57,496 nt of DNA from NCBI GenBank assembly GCA_947476825.1, contig CANJRV010000005.1, forward strand, positions 1 to 57,496, written 5' to 3'. A program made the translations under genes and the position numbers. The notes under the pieces were generated by a model. That model ran no database searches. It saw nothing but the letters and a program-made list of their open reading frames with translations, and had not been told where the DNA came from. Origin of the DNA: Bacteroidota bacterium (GTDB taxonomy: Bacteria; Bacteroidota; Bacteroidia; Chitinophagales; Chitinophagaceae). Shown piece after piece: positions 16,943-26,885 of the stretch (positions within the stretch are counted from its first letter, which is position 1; every line of letters starts with the position of its first letter).

Positions 16943-19900
16943 GTGAAGATTCATCTAAATATAGCCTTTTTTTTGGTCATCTGCTTTACGCTGCTCTTCT
17001 CTTTTACAAGTGAAGCGCAGAGTATTTATACAAAAAATAAAATAGACAGTAGCGCAATTCAAAATAGAATTAATAATGAATATGCCCGCAGAGATAGCAT
17101 GATTGCTGCCATGCGTCAAAAACGTTCTGCTGATAGTTTAGCAAGAATTATTCAAAAACAAAAATTACAACAATATAGAGATAGTTTGGTCGCAGCTCGT
17201 ATTTCAAAAAGAAAAGCAGATAGTATCGCTCGATTAGAATTAAAAAATAAACTAATAGAAGAAAGAAGAATTAAAGATAGTACGGATTTAGCCGTCAAAA
17301 GAAAAACACAAGATAGCCTTGCGGCAATCCAATTTAAATTGGATAGTATTAAGCATGAAGAACAATACATAGCGAATAAAATTGCAGCTGAGAAACGGCG
17401 AATTCAAGATAGTTTATTAGCAGTACGATTAGCTTATAATGATAGTTTAAAAGAAGCAAGGTTAATTTCAAAAACCCAGCGAGACGAATGGAATAAATAT
17501 AAAAATTCTAAACACTATAAAGATAGTGTAGCCGCTAGAAAAAAAGAGATAGCTGATAATCTCAAACAAAAAAGGCAAACAGAACTTACCATACGAAAGG
17601 AAAAACAACAGCATTTCAATGATAGCATTTTTATTGCCAGAAAAATGTATAATGATAGTTTAACTTTAGTTAGGCATCAGCACAATGACAGTATTGCAAC
17701 GCATCAAAGATATGTAATAGATAGTACCAAAGCATTTCGTAAAACCTATACAGATAGCGTTGTTACAGCAAGAAATATATTAAAAGATAGTTTAAATGCA
17801 AAAAGAAAATTAAAAGATCTCAAAGCAAAAGAGGCGGAAGAGGCAGCTTTGGCAAAAGCTAAAAAGAAAAATGACCTTTCGCTCTCCGTTAAAGTACATG
17901 AAGACAAAAAGGAAGCTTGGACAAATGAGAAATTGCTGAAAAGAAAATGGAGTCTTCCAAGAAGAATCTATCAAAACACAGTCACCCGTTATAACTATTA
18001 TTATAATGCTAAAAGAAAGTATCGAGAATCTACAAAAACTTTGACAAAAAATAATCATGAAGATTTTAGTCAACCTATTTCGATATATCCATTTGATGTT
18101 CAAAAATCTGGTAGTACAGTCGCATCAGATATGGATTCAGTCATAAAAAAATGTTCATTTAGTACGCAAATTCATGACCCTCGTTCTAAATGGTTTGATA
18201 ATCTATATTTCTTAATGGGTAAAGGCTCTTACACAAAAAGCGATTACGAAAGTGCAATTACTACTTTTCAATTCGTAGCGAATGAATATAAAGATGCGCC
18301 TAAAAAATCGGTGATTAAAAATGCGCCATTGGATTCAAACTTAAGTATTGCAAGCGTCGAAAAAAGAAAAGGAATCAGAAAATTAAGACATCAACCCATT
18401 AGAAATGAAGCATTAATATGGTTAGCTAAATCGTATATCATGGCAGAACAATATAGTGAAGCCCAATCTCTATTAGGTACTCTAGAAAAGGATAGAAATT
18501 TTCCAAAGCGACTGAAACCAGATTTATATATTACAAAAGCCTCTTTGGATATTGAACAAAAAAATACTACAGAAGCTATTGCATCCTTGACAGAAGCATT
18601 GAAACAAAAACTGGATCACAAACAAAGTTCACGCTTGGAATTTTTATTAGGTCAGCTATATCGTAAAGAAAAAGACTATGTATCTTCTACTGAACATTTA
18701 AAGAAATCGATACATAAAAAGACTAAACCAGAAATGGATTTCTTTTCTAAATTATATATCGCTGAAAACGCAGCCTATGGTGGGGGTGAGAAAGCAGAGT
18801 CTATCAAACAATTAGAGAAAATAATTTCAGATCCAAAATTCGCTAAATTTAAAAGCCAAGCCCTCATTGCCTTAGCCGCCATCGAAGCTACAGACAATCC
18901 AGAAAAAGCAATTACATTGTTGAAAAAAAGTATTGCAGATCCTGAAAATAAAGAGCCGATTCAAAAAGCAACCGCCTTTGCGTATTTGGGTAAATTATAT
19001 TATAACAACTCTGATTATGAACCTGCAAAAGCCGCCTATGATAGCGCCTCTTTTTATGGTAGCAATCCACCGATTGAGAATATCAATGAAGTAAATACAC
19101 GCAAAACAGTTTTGGGCGACATCGTCACTTATTTACATATCATTCATACCCAAGATAGTTTATTAATGCTTTCTCAAAAAAGTGAAAAAGAACAAAAAGC
19201 TATTGCTAAAAAAGAATTGGATAGAATCAAAAAATTGTTGGAAGAACAAAAATCAACTGAAACAAAAGTAGAAACGTTAATACCAAATAACTCTACCAAA
19301 TCAAATTGGTATTTTTACAAAACAGACTTAATAGAAAAAGGGGCAAAAGAATTTACACAAAAGTGGGGTAAAAGAAAATTAGAAGATAATTGGCGAAGAA
19401 TTGCAGTTTTAAATTCTAATTCCAATGCAATGGAAAATATTGAAGAGCAAGAACAAAATGCAGGAGATATAAAAGCAATTGGCACTGACTTATATACGTT
19501 GTTATCCTATATCCCAAAGACCCCAGCAAAAGTAGATGCTGCAAAAATAAAAATCATGGATGCTTATTATGGTTTGGGCTTAACCTACTTCTCACAACTT
19601 TCCGATTATAAAAAATCAATTGGTGCTTTTGATACTTTAATTGATCTATATCCAACTACAAGTTATAAAGCACAAAGCTACTATGGCTTATATTTAGATT
19701 ATAATAAGTTAGGCGAAACTACACAGGCCACAAAATATAAAAATCTTTTAAATAAAGAATTTGGCGAATCTATATTTTCACAAATTGCTAGTAATCCTGA
19801 ATATTTAAATGAAATAAAGAATAAGGAAAAATATATTCTTCACCATTATGATAGCACTTATGCATTATATAAAGTTACCAAATATACAGAGGCATTGAGT

Positions 19901-20602
19901 CAAGTCGAATTTGCCAAAGCAACGTATAAAAATCATGCCTTATTGCCGAAGTACTTATTGGTAGAAGCTATTAGTTATGCAGGTTTGAAGAACTTTGTGA
20001 AGTGTAAAGAAATTTTAACAAGCATCATTGCAAATTATGTGAATACCCCCGAACAAATTAGGTCTACGGCTATATTGAATTATTTATTAGCACACAATAC
20101 AGATTCACTAACGGCTAAAATTGATTCAAATACAGTACTCAAAACGATTATAACTAATCCAGACAATACTAAATCTGAAGACAGTTTAGAAGCTAGTGTT
20201 TCATTTACAGATTTACGAAAAAGCGAAGGAAGTGGACATTTTGAATATGAACCGAATAGTCCGCATTTTGTTTTAGTTTTTATTAAAAATGTGGATGGTA
20301 GAACAATGGCATTAAAATCTGCATTAAGTGATTATAATTTAATGAAGCATGGCGTTTCGGAATATAGTACCGGGCTTAATTTGTTTACCGCACAACAGGC
20401 AGTAGTTACGGTACAGGAATTTTCCAATCATATTTTTGCAAAACAATATATGAATGAATTGAAAGGAGAAAAAAATATCTTCACCCAATTCCAGAAAAAT
20501 GAATATGAAATCTGCATCATTTCCAAAGCGAATCAAGAAGAGTTATTGAAGACAAGAGATATATTAGGTTATTTGAAATTCTACAAGCAGAAATATAAGT
20601 AG
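16943..20602 (+). CDS. Type IX secretion system PorW/SprE-type TPR protein
   Basis: A 1219-residue secreted protein. It starts at GTG with a signal peptide (hydrophobic residues 8-20, cleavage after SEAQ, about residue 26). Residues 35-300 are a highly charged helical region built around Asp-Ser pairs; six exact 11-residue repeats occupy 226-291. Residues about 345-400 (TRYNYYYNAKRKY) and 420-760 hold TPR-like repeats (YESAITTFQFVANEY, NEALIWLAKSYIMAEQY). A second TPR block follows at about 870-1080. The C-terminus (about 1110-1219, starting HFVLVFIKNVDGRT) is the conserved end I know from SprE/PorW. PorW/SprE is needed for T9SS export and gliding in relatives. Usual proteins are nearer 850-1000 residues; the extra length is the coiled region. 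Confidence 0.8.
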   Translation: MKIHLNIAFFLVICFTLLFSFTSEAQSIYTKNKIDSSAIQNRINNEYARRDSMIAAMRQKRSADSLARIIQKQKLQQYRDSLVAARISKRKADSIARLELKNKLIEERRIKDSTDLAVKRKTQDSLAAIQFKLDSIKHEEQYIANKIAAEKRRIQDSLLAVRLAYNDSLKEARLISKTQRDEWNKYKNSKHYKDSVAARKKEIADNLKQKRQTELTIRKEKQQHFNDSIFIARKMYNDSLTLVRHQHNDSIATHQRYVIDSTKAFRKTYTDSVVTARNILKDSLNAKRKLKDLKAKEAEEAALAKAKKKNDLSLSVKVHEDKKEAWTNEKLLKRKWSLPRRIYQNTVTRYNYYYNAKRKYRESTKTLTKNNHEDFSQPISIYPFDVQKSGSTVASDMDSVIKKCSFSTQIHDPRSKWFDNLYFLMGKGSYTKSDYESAITTFQFVANEYKDAPKKSVIKNAPLDSNLSIASVEKRKGIRKLRHQPIRNEALIWLAKSYIMAEQYSEAQSLLGTLEKDRNFPKRLKPDLYITKASLDIEQKNTTEAIASLTEALKQKLDHKQSSRLEFLLGQLYRKEKDYVSSTEHLKKSIHKKTKPEMDFFSKLYIAENAAYGGGEKAESIKQLEKIISDPKFAKFKSQALIALAAIEATDNPEKAITLLKKSIADPENKEPIQKATAFAYLGKLYYNNSDYEPAKAAYDSASFYGSNPPIENINEVNTRKTVLGDIVTYLHIIHTQDSLLMLSQKSEKEQKAIAKKELDRIKKLLEEQKSTETKVETLIPNNSTKSNWYFYKTDLIEKGAKEFTQKWGKRKLEDNWRRIAVLNSNSNAMENIEEQEQNAGDIKAIGTDLYTLLSYIPKTPAKVDAAKIKIMDAYYGLGLTYFSQLSDYKKSIGAFDTLIDLYPTTSYKAQSYYGLYLDYNKLGETTQATKYKNLLNKEFGESIFSQIASNPEYLNEIKNKEKYILHHYDSTYALYKVTKYTEALSQVEFAKATYKNHALLPKYLLVEAISYAGLKNFVKCKEILTSIIANYVNTPEQIRSTAILNYLLAHNTDSLTAKIDSNTVLKTIITNPDNTKSEDSLEASVSFTDLRKSEGSGHFEYEPNSPHFVLVFIKNVDGRTMALKSALSDYNLMKHGVSEYSTGLNLFTAQQAVVTVQEFSNHIFAKQYMNELKGEKNIFTQFQKNEYEICIISKANQEELLKTRDILGYLKFYKQKYK

Positions 20603-20680
20603 TGGTAGTTTTATTTTCAGGTTCTTAAGATATTTTACTTACTCTTTTAATGGCAATAATTTTATGTCTTGAATTTGCCT

Positions 20681-21263
20681 TCATGTTTCGGATGATTTTG
20701 GTTTAAACCAAATCGGATTTTTGGGTGCTGCAAGCCACGCTTTTTCTTTGTTTTTTTCATCTTCTTTTTCCTTAGGCCATTCATCAATCAATGAGAAAAT
20801 TGTTTCTATTCGCCATCATGCATTTTTACATCCTGTCCCAGATTAATCATTTTCTTATCGAGATTTTCTAACTTTAATAATACTTCGCTGTTGGTCAATA
20901 ATATCTCCCTAAGTTTTGTATAAATCCTCATTATTTGAATATTTACTTGTATAGCTCTGAGACTATTTAAAATACTGGATAGCATTAGTACTCCATAATC
21001 AGTAAATACGAAAGGTAGTTTTCTAATGCCTCCCCAACTTGATGTCGCATTTTGCGACATCAAGATTCCCAATTCTTCCTGTGTTAATTGAAACATAAAA
21101 TCTATGGGAAATCTATTAATATTTCGTTTTACTTGTTCATTTAACCTTCTTGTTTCTACTTCATACATTTCCGCTAGATCTCTATCTAGCATTACTTTCT
21201 GCCCTCTAATCATGTATATTTACTCATGATTATTTCGCTTTGTATTATTATATTTTTACTCAT
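20681..21263 (-). pseudogene. ORF6N domain protein, broken by two frameshifts
   Basis: The intact frame 20806-21213 encodes IRGQKVMLDRDLAEMYEV onward, the ORF6N domain found in phage antirepressor-like and host-encoded regulators. Two breaks flank it. Upstream, a second frame starting at the ATG at 21263 reads MSKNIIIQSEIIMSK and would join as SKIYMIRGQK if one A were added to the AAA near 21219-21221. Downstream, the frame stops at 20806, but one added base near 20811-20814 opens RIETIFSLIDEWPKEKE and runs to a TGA at 20681. With both repaired the gene has 195 codons, a normal ORF6N length. It lies between PorW/SprE and ndk, opposite strand. Real pseudogene or two sequencing errors. Confidence 0.75.
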
Positions 21264-21397
21264 TTACACATAACTTTTTTGGAATGTAAATGTATTATTT
21301 TGTTTTAAAATAGCACATTTTGCAACCTTATAATTTGCATTGAATGTAGATTATAAAATTCATAAACTTCCCTTCTTGAAATATCAAACATGGGCAT

Positions 21398-21405
21398 TAC
21401 ATTTG
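21398..21405 (+). promoter_or_regulatory. -7 promoter box of ndk
   Basis: TACATTTG with a TTG -33 element ending at 21378 (19-base spacer), 23 bases before the ndk ATG. One of the best promoter matches in the window. Confidence 0.65.
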
Positions 21406-21428
21406 CGGCAAATTAAAAAACAAACATA

Positions 21429-21845
21429 ATGTCGAATCAAACATTCACGATGATTAAGCCAGATGCTACTAAAGCAGGGCATATCGGTGCTATCTTAGAA
21501 AAAATTAATGGCGCAGGATTCAGAATCAAAGCCATGAAAATGACCAAATTGTCTGCAGAAAAAGCAGGTCAATTTTATGAAGTACATAAAGAGCGTCCAT
21601 TCTATGGCGAACTTTGTGCATTTATGAGTAGCGGTCATATTGTTGCAGCTATACTAGAAAAAGACAATGCAGTAGCTGATTTCAGAACTTTAATTGGCAG
21701 TACGAATCCTGCAGATGCAGCTGATGGAACTATTAGAAAATTATTTGCTACTAGTCTTGGTGAAAATGCAATCCACGGTAGTGACAGTGATGAAAATGCA
21801 ATGATTGAAGGAAACTTTTTCTTCTCTGCCTTAGAGAAGTTCTAA
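21429..21845 (+). CDS. ndk: Nucleoside diphosphate kinase
   Basis: Transfers the gamma-phosphate of ATP to nucleoside diphosphates through a phospho-histidine. The 138 residues match the family. It starts [17 protein letters not shown] (nucleotide-binding Lys in TMIKPDA); the catalytic His116 is in [12 protein letters not shown] and the conserved GSTNPADA is at 90-97. Single gene with its own promoter and a strong terminator directly after it. With nrdJ, adk and the purK/purE genes it makes this window rich in nucleotide metabolism, though the genes are not linked in operons. Cytoplasmic. Confidence 0.97.
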   Translation: MSNQTFTMIKPDATKAGHIGAILEKINGAGFRIKAMKMTKLSAEKAGQFYEVHKERPFYGELCAFMSSGHIVAAILEKDNAVADFRTLIGSTNPADAADGTIRKLFATSLGENAIHGSDSDENAMIEGNFFFSALEKF

Positions 21846-21895
21846 ACCAACTGCTTTGTGTATGCACGCAATTTGCAAACAATGAAGATTAAAAT

Positions 21896-21930
21896 AAAAA
21901 TGTCGGGCTAATTCTAGTCCGACATTTTTT
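21896..21930. terminator. Bidirectional terminator between ndk and the T9SS cargo gene
   Basis: Stem TGTCGGGCTA (21901-21910) with TAGTCCGACA (21915-21924), one G-T wobble, 4-base loop, flanked by A's on the left and T's on the right, so it can serve both convergent genes. Confidence 0.8.
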
Positions 21931-21947
21931 TATTCCAAAGATTAAAT

Positions 21948-23681
21948 TTATTCTTTTACTATTTTATACATTTTTCCTTGTAGCAAAATGAAATAAATTC
22001 CTTTCGCAAGATCGCCAATTTGTAATGTTGTTTTGGCGTTGTTGATTGTATATTTTTTCAACTCTTGACCCATTTGATTCATCAATATTGCGTTAGTTGA
22101 AGTACTTAAATCTTTCACAACAATATTTAATTCATTCTTTGTTGGATTAGGATAAATACTAACATTCTCTTGGTTGAATAATAAATTTCTAATATCAGAA
22201 AATTCATATTGACCAGAAATATCTACTTGCTTCAAACGATAATAATTAACACCTGGTACTGGATTATTATCAACAAATGAATAATAATTTTCTGCCAATA
22301 AATTTTGTGCTGCTACTTCACCAATATCTGTAAAGTCCATAGAATTTGTACTGCGTTGAATCACAAATTTCAAATTATTCTTTTCATCAGTTGTTACCCA
22401 ATCCAAAACTGCATTCGTATTTACTTTTTTCGCAGTAAACGAAACAAGATGAACTGGTAATGCAAAACAAATAATTGTGTTGATGGAGTTAGTCGTTGTG
22501 AAACTAGCTTTAGGAGTAACTTGTGCTGTTGATGTAGTTCCTGTACCACCATTTTGTCCAGGTGCCGCACCGCCATTAGGTCCGCCTATTCCACCACTAG
22601 CTATTACTATTCCTGCATTATTATACGAGATTCCGTATTTTATTTTTAATCTTCCACCGCCGCCGCCGCCGCCGCTATCATTTGCTGCGCTCACACCAGT
22701 TGATCCATTACCACCAGCTGTAGTTACTGTTCCAGCAGACAAAACTTCAATATAATCGCCAGTCAAGAAGATACAACCACCAGAACCACCACCGGCACCA
22801 AATGAACTACCAGGGGTTGTTGCATTTCCACCTGCTGCTGTAATCAAACCAGTACTCGTAACGGTAGTTTGTGTAGTAGAATTCAAAATGATTATTCCTC
22901 CTCCATTTCCTCCCAATGTATTTTGCGATGATCCACCTGCACTTCCATAAGCTACGTCATTACCACTTGTTGTACCATATGTTGGGCCACCAACGCCTGG
23001 CGTATCTCCTAAATCATAACCACCAGTTCCACCTACTCCTCCATAGCTTCCACCACCAGCGCCAGAATTTTGAGGTGCTGATTGTGTTCCACCACCAGTT
23101 CCAGTACCATTTGAATTTAATCCAGTTGGTACATTTCCTTTTCCAAGGGCGTTTATTGTGCCTGCAATTTTAATTCGTGAGGCATTAATAGTCAATGTTG
23201 TACTTTGTGTTACATCAACAGTGGAACCAGCTGGTACCTCAAACCAGTCGTGGGTATGGGTTCCAGTTAAAACAGATGAGCCAGCAGGAGCGATAAAAGA
23301 ATTCGGAAATGTAGCTGCGAAATTGCTCCCGTTGGGTGCAGTGGCATCACCAAAATACATATAAATGGTATTAGCTCCAACTGCAAATGTTGGAATATTT
23401 ACCCATAATTTTCCATTACCAGCTGTAACACTTTCTACGTAATGATTTAAGAAAGTAGTAGGGCAAGTGGATTGGGTAGAAAAACGGATATCATTAAAAT
23501 TGGCTTGTAAATTACCACTCCCAATATAAATTGCTCCAGCAAAAGTGAATTGCATTTTATAATTGGTGAGTGCTGTGCCTGTATTATTTAATTGTATGGT
23601 GTATTTATAACTTGGCAAATAGGCAAAGCAATTAACAACCGTCATTACAACAATAAGCAGAGAGAATAGTATTTTTTTCAT
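21948..23681 (-). CDS. Glycine-rich secreted protein with DUF2341 and T9SS type A sorting domain
   Basis: A 577-residue exported protein: signal peptide (residues 1-19, MKKILFSLLIVVM...), a DUF2341 domain (about 20-130: YKYTIQLNNTG, NDIRFSTQ, ANTIYMYFGDA), then a Gly/Ser/Thr-rich region (about 165-385) with runs such as GGGGGGGRLKIKYG. A fibronectin-like stretch follows (about 405-495), and a T9SS sorting domain (about 505-577) begins at VSIYPNPTKNELNI and ends ILLQGKMYKIVKE. The sorting domain directs export by the type IX system and removal of the tail. The glycine-rich region may form an adhesin or polyglycine-type structure; ligand unknown. It converges on ndk across a shared terminator. 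Confidence 0.85.
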   Translation of the reverse strand: MKKILFSLLIVVMTVVNCFAYLPSYKYTIQLNNTGTALTNYKMQFTFAGAIYIGSGNLQANFNDIRFSTQSTCPTTFLNHYVESVTAGNGKLWVNIPTFAVGANTIYMYFGDATAPNGSNFAATFPNSFIAPAGSSVLTGTHTHDWFEVPAGSTVDVTQSTTLTINASRIKIAGTINALGKGNVPTGLNSNGTGTGGGTQSAPQNSGAGGGSYGGVGGTGGYDLGDTPGVGGPTYGTTSGNDVAYGSAGGSSQNTLGGNGGGIIILNSTTQTTVTSTGLITAAGGNATTPGSSFGAGGGSGGCIFLTGDYIEVLSAGTVTTAGGNGSTGVSAANDSGGGGGGGRLKIKYGISYNNAGIVIASGGIGGPNGGAAPGQNGGTGTTSTAQVTPKASFTTTNSINTIICFALPVHLVSFTAKKVNTNAVLDWVTTDEKNNLKFVIQRSTNSMDFTDIGEVAAQNLLAENYYSFVDNNPVPGVNYYRLKQVDISGQYEFSDIRNLLFNQENVSIYPNPTKNELNIVVKDLSTSTNAILMNQMGQELKKYTINNAKTTLQIGDLAKGIYFILLQGKMYKIVKE

Positions 23682-23721
23682 ATTATTTTACTTAATTAAA
23701 AATTAAGTTGTGAAAATAATA

Positions 23722-25908
23722 TTATTTATTCATAGTAGCGAGAAATTCTTCATTACTTTTTGTATTTCTCATTTGCGACAAAATAAAATTTATTGTTTCT
23801 TCTGGATTCATATCTCCAATATGCTTTCGAAGTATATATAATTTATTCATCGTATCTTTTTCCAACAATAAATCATCTCTTCTGGTAGAAGAAGCCACAA
23901 TGTCGATGGCAGGGTAAATCCGCTTATTTGCTAAACGCCTATCTAGTTGCAATTCCATGTTACCAGTACCTTTGAATTCTTCAAAAATGACTTCATCCAT
24001 TTTACTTCCTGTATCGATTAATGCCGTGGCTAGAATAGTTAATGAACCGCCGTTTTCTATTTTACGTGCAGCACCAAAAAACTGTTTCGGTTTTTGCATG
24101 GCATTGGCTTCCACCCCACCACTTAATACTTTACCTGATGAAGGCGCAACTGTATTATGGGCTCTGGCAAGACGAGTAATACTATCTAATAATATGACCA
24201 CATCATGTCCCACTTCTACCAATCGTTTTGCTTTTTGCAAAGCCAAGGCAGAAACTTTTACATGCTTTTCAGCAGGTTCATCAAATGTCGAAGAAATCAC
24301 TTCCGCTTTCACACTTCTTTCCATATCCGTCACCTCTTCTGGACGTTCATCTACTAACACGATCATCAAATAACATTCAGGATGATTGGCCGCAATTGCA
24401 TTAGCAACTTCTTTCAATAGCATCGTTTTACCGGTCTTGGGTTGCGCTACTATTAGTCCACGTTGCCCTTTTCCGATTGGCGAAAACAAATCCATAATTC
24501 GCGTACTATAATTCGTTGGTGTGGTACACAAATTAATTTTTTCAAATGGGAATAGCGGCGTTAAATAATCAAATGGAACTCTATCTCTAACTTCATCTGG
24601 CGACTTGTCATTGATGGTATTCACCTTTAATAATGCAAAATATTTTTCACCTTCTTTAGGCGGGCGAACTGTACCATATACAGTATCACCGGTTTTTAAT
24701 CCAAACAATTTTACTTGTGCATGAGAAACATAAACATCATCAGGTGAAGTCAAGTAATTGTAATCGCTCGAACGTAAAAAACCATAACCATCCGGCATCA
24801 TTTCTAAAACGCCTTCTGTTTCAATTTGTCCATCAAATTCCAGATTGAATTTGGGGGTCTTTTTAAATTTAAAATCCATTTCTGCAAAAGGCGCATTTTG
24901 CTCCTTCGGCTTAGCATTTAACTCTATTTCAGAAATTCCGATTGGTGTATTATTTTCAGGTCTTGGAGATTCCTGTCTTTGATTTTCTCTCTGCTTATTT
25001 TCTGATCTTTGAGAATCTTGTCTTTGATTTTCTCTTGGGTTATTTTCAGATCTTGGAGAATCTTGCCTTTGATTTTCTCTTGGATTATTTTCAGATCTTG
25101 GAGAATCCTGTTTTTGATTTTCTCTTGGATTATTTTCTGATCTTGGAGAATCTTGTTTTTGATTTTCTCTAGGGTTGTTATCTTGCCTAGGATGTGGAGT
25201 TCTAGGCGGATGTTGTTGTCGTTGATTTGGTTGATTAGGTTGAGCTACTTCTTTGACAGGGTTTGCGATTTCTGTTGGTGCTGTCGTAGAATCCAATGCT
25301 AGTTTAGTTTGTGGATTAATCACCTCTGTTTCACGCTTTTCAGCATGTGGTCTCGCTTCCGCTTTTGGATGTTGTTGCTTTGGATGATTTGGATCCTTCG
25401 GATTAGATTGTCGTGGTTCTTGTTGTTGCTTTTGCTGTGCTGGACGAACTTCTTTTTTAGGTTCAAGCTCAACCATTTTTGCCGTACTTTCTACAACAAT
25501 TGGCGTTTCTGCCTCAACCAATTTTTCCTCCGTTATTTTCTCTACCAATTTCTCTATACCCTTCTCAGCAGATTTGTTTGCTTTCGGCGCTGCTTTTTTT
25601 GTTTTTACAACAGGCTTTATATCTTTTTCTACTGCATCTTGTACAGGTTCTGCGGCAATTACAGCTTCCACTTTTGGTTCATCTATTGCTGCTGGAGTCG
25701 GCTTCTTGCTTGGTTTTTTTGTAACTTTTTTTTCCTTGGCAACTGAATCTCCGTTACTGACAATTGGGTTGATAGCTTGCGCATCCAATATTTTATAAAT
25801 TAGATCTTGTTTACTCAATTCCTTTGTTTCGGTGACGGCTAATTTTTTGGCTACATCTAGTAGTTCGGGAACGATCATATCGTTCAGTTGTATGATATCG
25901 AAATTCAT
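23722..25908 (-). CDS. rho: Transcription termination factor Rho with long repeat-bearing N-terminal insert
   Basis: RNA-dependent helicase that ends transcription. The 728 residues greatly exceed E. coli Rho (419). Residues 1-45 are the N-terminal Rho_N helical domain ([12 protein letters not shown]). Residues about 50-345 are a Lys/Pro/Gln/Asn-rich low-complexity insert containing five 15-residue tandem repeats (244-318). Residues 360-435 are the cold-shock-like RNA-binding domain ([16 protein letters not shown]). The ATPase core follows, with Walker A QPKTGKT at 489-495, [13 protein letters not shown] (Walker B region) and the R-loop/Q-loop region to the C-terminus. Bacteroidota Rho proteins are known to carry such inserts. 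Single gene, opposite strand to trmH. Confidence 0.96.
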   Translation of the reverse strand: MNFDIIQLNDMIVPELLDVAKKLAVTETKELSKQDLIYKILDAQAINPIVSNGDSVAKEKKVTKKPSKKPTPAAIDEPKVEAVIAAEPVQDAVEKDIKPVVKTKKAAPKANKSAEKGIEKLVEKITEEKLVEAETPIVVESTAKMVELEPKKEVRPAQQKQQQEPRQSNPKDPNHPKQQHPKAEARPHAEKRETEVINPQTKLALDSTTAPTEIANPVKEVAQPNQPNQRQQHPPRTPHPRQDNNPRENQKQDSPRSENNPRENQKQDSPRSENNPRENQRQDSPRSENNPRENQRQDSQRSENKQRENQRQESPRPENNTPIGISEIELNAKPKEQNAPFAEMDFKFKKTPKFNLEFDGQIETEGVLEMMPDGYGFLRSSDYNYLTSPDDVYVSHAQVKLFGLKTGDTVYGTVRPPKEGEKYFALLKVNTINDKSPDEVRDRVPFDYLTPLFPFEKINLCTTPTNYSTRIMDLFSPIGKGQRGLIVAQPKTGKTMLLKEVANAIAANHPECYLMIVLVDERPEEVTDMERSVKAEVISSTFDEPAEKHVKVSALALQKAKRLVEVGHDVVILLDSITRLARAHNTVAPSSGKVLSGGVEANAMQKPKQFFGAARKIENGGSLTILATALIDTGSKMDEVIFEEFKGTGNMELQLDRRLANKRIYPAIDIVASSTRRDDLLLEKDTMNKLYILRKHIGDMNPEETINFILSQMRNTKSNEEFLATMNK
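24955..25179 (-). repeat. Five tandem 45-bp repeats inside rho
   Basis: Codons 244-318 of rho are five in-frame 15-codon units with consensus NNPRENQ[K/R]QDSPRSE. The first three are almost identical at DNA level, while the fifth has diverged ([15 protein letters not shown]). Near-identical tandem units like these are prone to change copy number. Confidence 0.9.
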
Positions 25909-26223
25909 AATTTGAAATAATTTCGTTGCAAACGAATTAAATGTTTTTTAAATTAAAGTGAGGGTTCAAGATGTAATTTGGAAATCAGAAATCTTGATGG
26001 TAAAAACGGAAAAAATAAATTCCTTTTTCTTATTCGAATGCAAGATTACAAACACTTTTCTGTTAAAACAAAATTATTTTTACATTTACAACCCAAAGAA
26101 AAAGAATAGAATTCCTTGAATTAATATGCAGCATCCTATTCCTTTATTCAAACAAATGGAATACAAAACATACATTATCTAGTATACAAATACATATCAA
26201 ACTTTAATATTATCCCCTTTTGC
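25909..26223. other. Divergent intergenic region rho / trmH
   Basis: 315 AT-rich bases between the rho and trmH start codons. It should contain both promoters and the rho leader, but I see no exact TAnnTTTG box; a loose one (TTCGTTTG, minus strand) lies about 20 bases before the rho ATG. No hairpin or ORF of note. Confidence 0.35.
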
Positions 26224-26817
26224 ATGACGCCTGAAAGAACTGCACGACTTCAACATCTTATCCAACATCGCCAAAATGATTTAACGGTAGTATTAGAAAA
26301 TGTACTAGATCCGCATAATGTAGCAGCTGTGATGCGTACCTGCGATGCAGTGGGCGTTATGGAGATTTTTGTATTGAATACCAATATTGAAAAAATAAAG
26401 TACTTTGATACACGCAAAAGTTCAAGTGCAAATAAATGGATGATAGCCCATCAATACAGTGATGTAAAATCTTGTTTTGATCATGTTCGACAAAAATATA
26501 AACGTATTTACTCCACCCATCTTGACCAAGAAGCCAATGATTTATACTCTTTAAACCTTGCGGAATCTTGCGCATTGGTATTTGGCAATGAAAGAACAGG
26601 ACTTTCTCCAGAAACACTTTCTTATAGTGATGGCAATTTTATTGTACCACAAATTGGTATCATTCGTTCGTTGAATATCTCTGTAGCCTGCGCTGTGAGC
26701 CTGTATGAAGCCTATCGTCAAAAAAAATTACAGCACCATTATGCCACAAAAAAAATATCATCATCGGAACAAAACATGCTTTTAAATTTCTGGAAAGAAA
26801 ATGATTTTAGTGAATAA
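26224..26817 (+). CDS. trmH: tRNA/rRNA 2'-O-methyltransferase, TrmH (SpoU) family
   Basis: SPOUT methyltransferase with the trefoil knot. The 197 residues show the family order: VVLENVLDPHNVAAVMRTCD (motif 1 with the conserved Asn and Arg), LVFGNERTGLS (motif 2) and IVPQIGIIRSLNISVACAV (motif 3). The N-terminal TPERTARLQHLIQHRQNDLTV resembles E. coli TrmH, which methylates G18 of tRNAs, so TrmH is preferred over an rRNA methylase such as RlmB. A tRNA-His gene follows about 70 bases downstream on the same strand, but it has its own promoter. Confidence 0.88.
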   Translation: MTPERTARLQHLIQHRQNDLTVVLENVLDPHNVAAVMRTCDAVGVMEIFVLNTNIEKIKYFDTRKSSSANKWMIAHQYSDVKSCFDHVRQKYKRIYSTHLDQEANDLYSLNLAESCALVFGNERTGLSPETLSYSDGNFIVPQIGIIRSLNISVACAVSLYEAYRQKKLQHHYATKKISSSEQNMLLNFWKENDFSE

Positions 26818-26840
26818 TTTTTTCTCTTCCATTTTAATTA

Positions 26841-26848
26841 TATATTTG
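26841..26848 (+). promoter_or_regulatory. -7 promoter box of tRNA-His
   Basis: TATATTTG, exact TAnnTTTG match, 37 bases before the tRNA 5' end; the same octamer precedes tRNA-Gln at the end of the window. Confidence 0.6.
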
Positions 26849-26885
26849 CGCTCCTTTCGAAATTCAACGAACAAGAAAGAAACAT

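Noticed and set aside
22477-23364. Long plus-strand ORFs rich in Pro/His/Val
   Set aside because: They are antisense readings of the glycine-rich T9SS cargo gene; their composition follows from GGN codons read backwards.
24955-25179. Regular 45-bp repeats considered as a CRISPR array
   Set aside because: There are no unique spacers; the units are directly joined and stay in frame within rho.
24942-25798. Plus-strand ORFs with Leu/Phe repeats opposite rho
   Set aside because: Shadows of the 45-bp tandem repeats and low-complexity region of rho.
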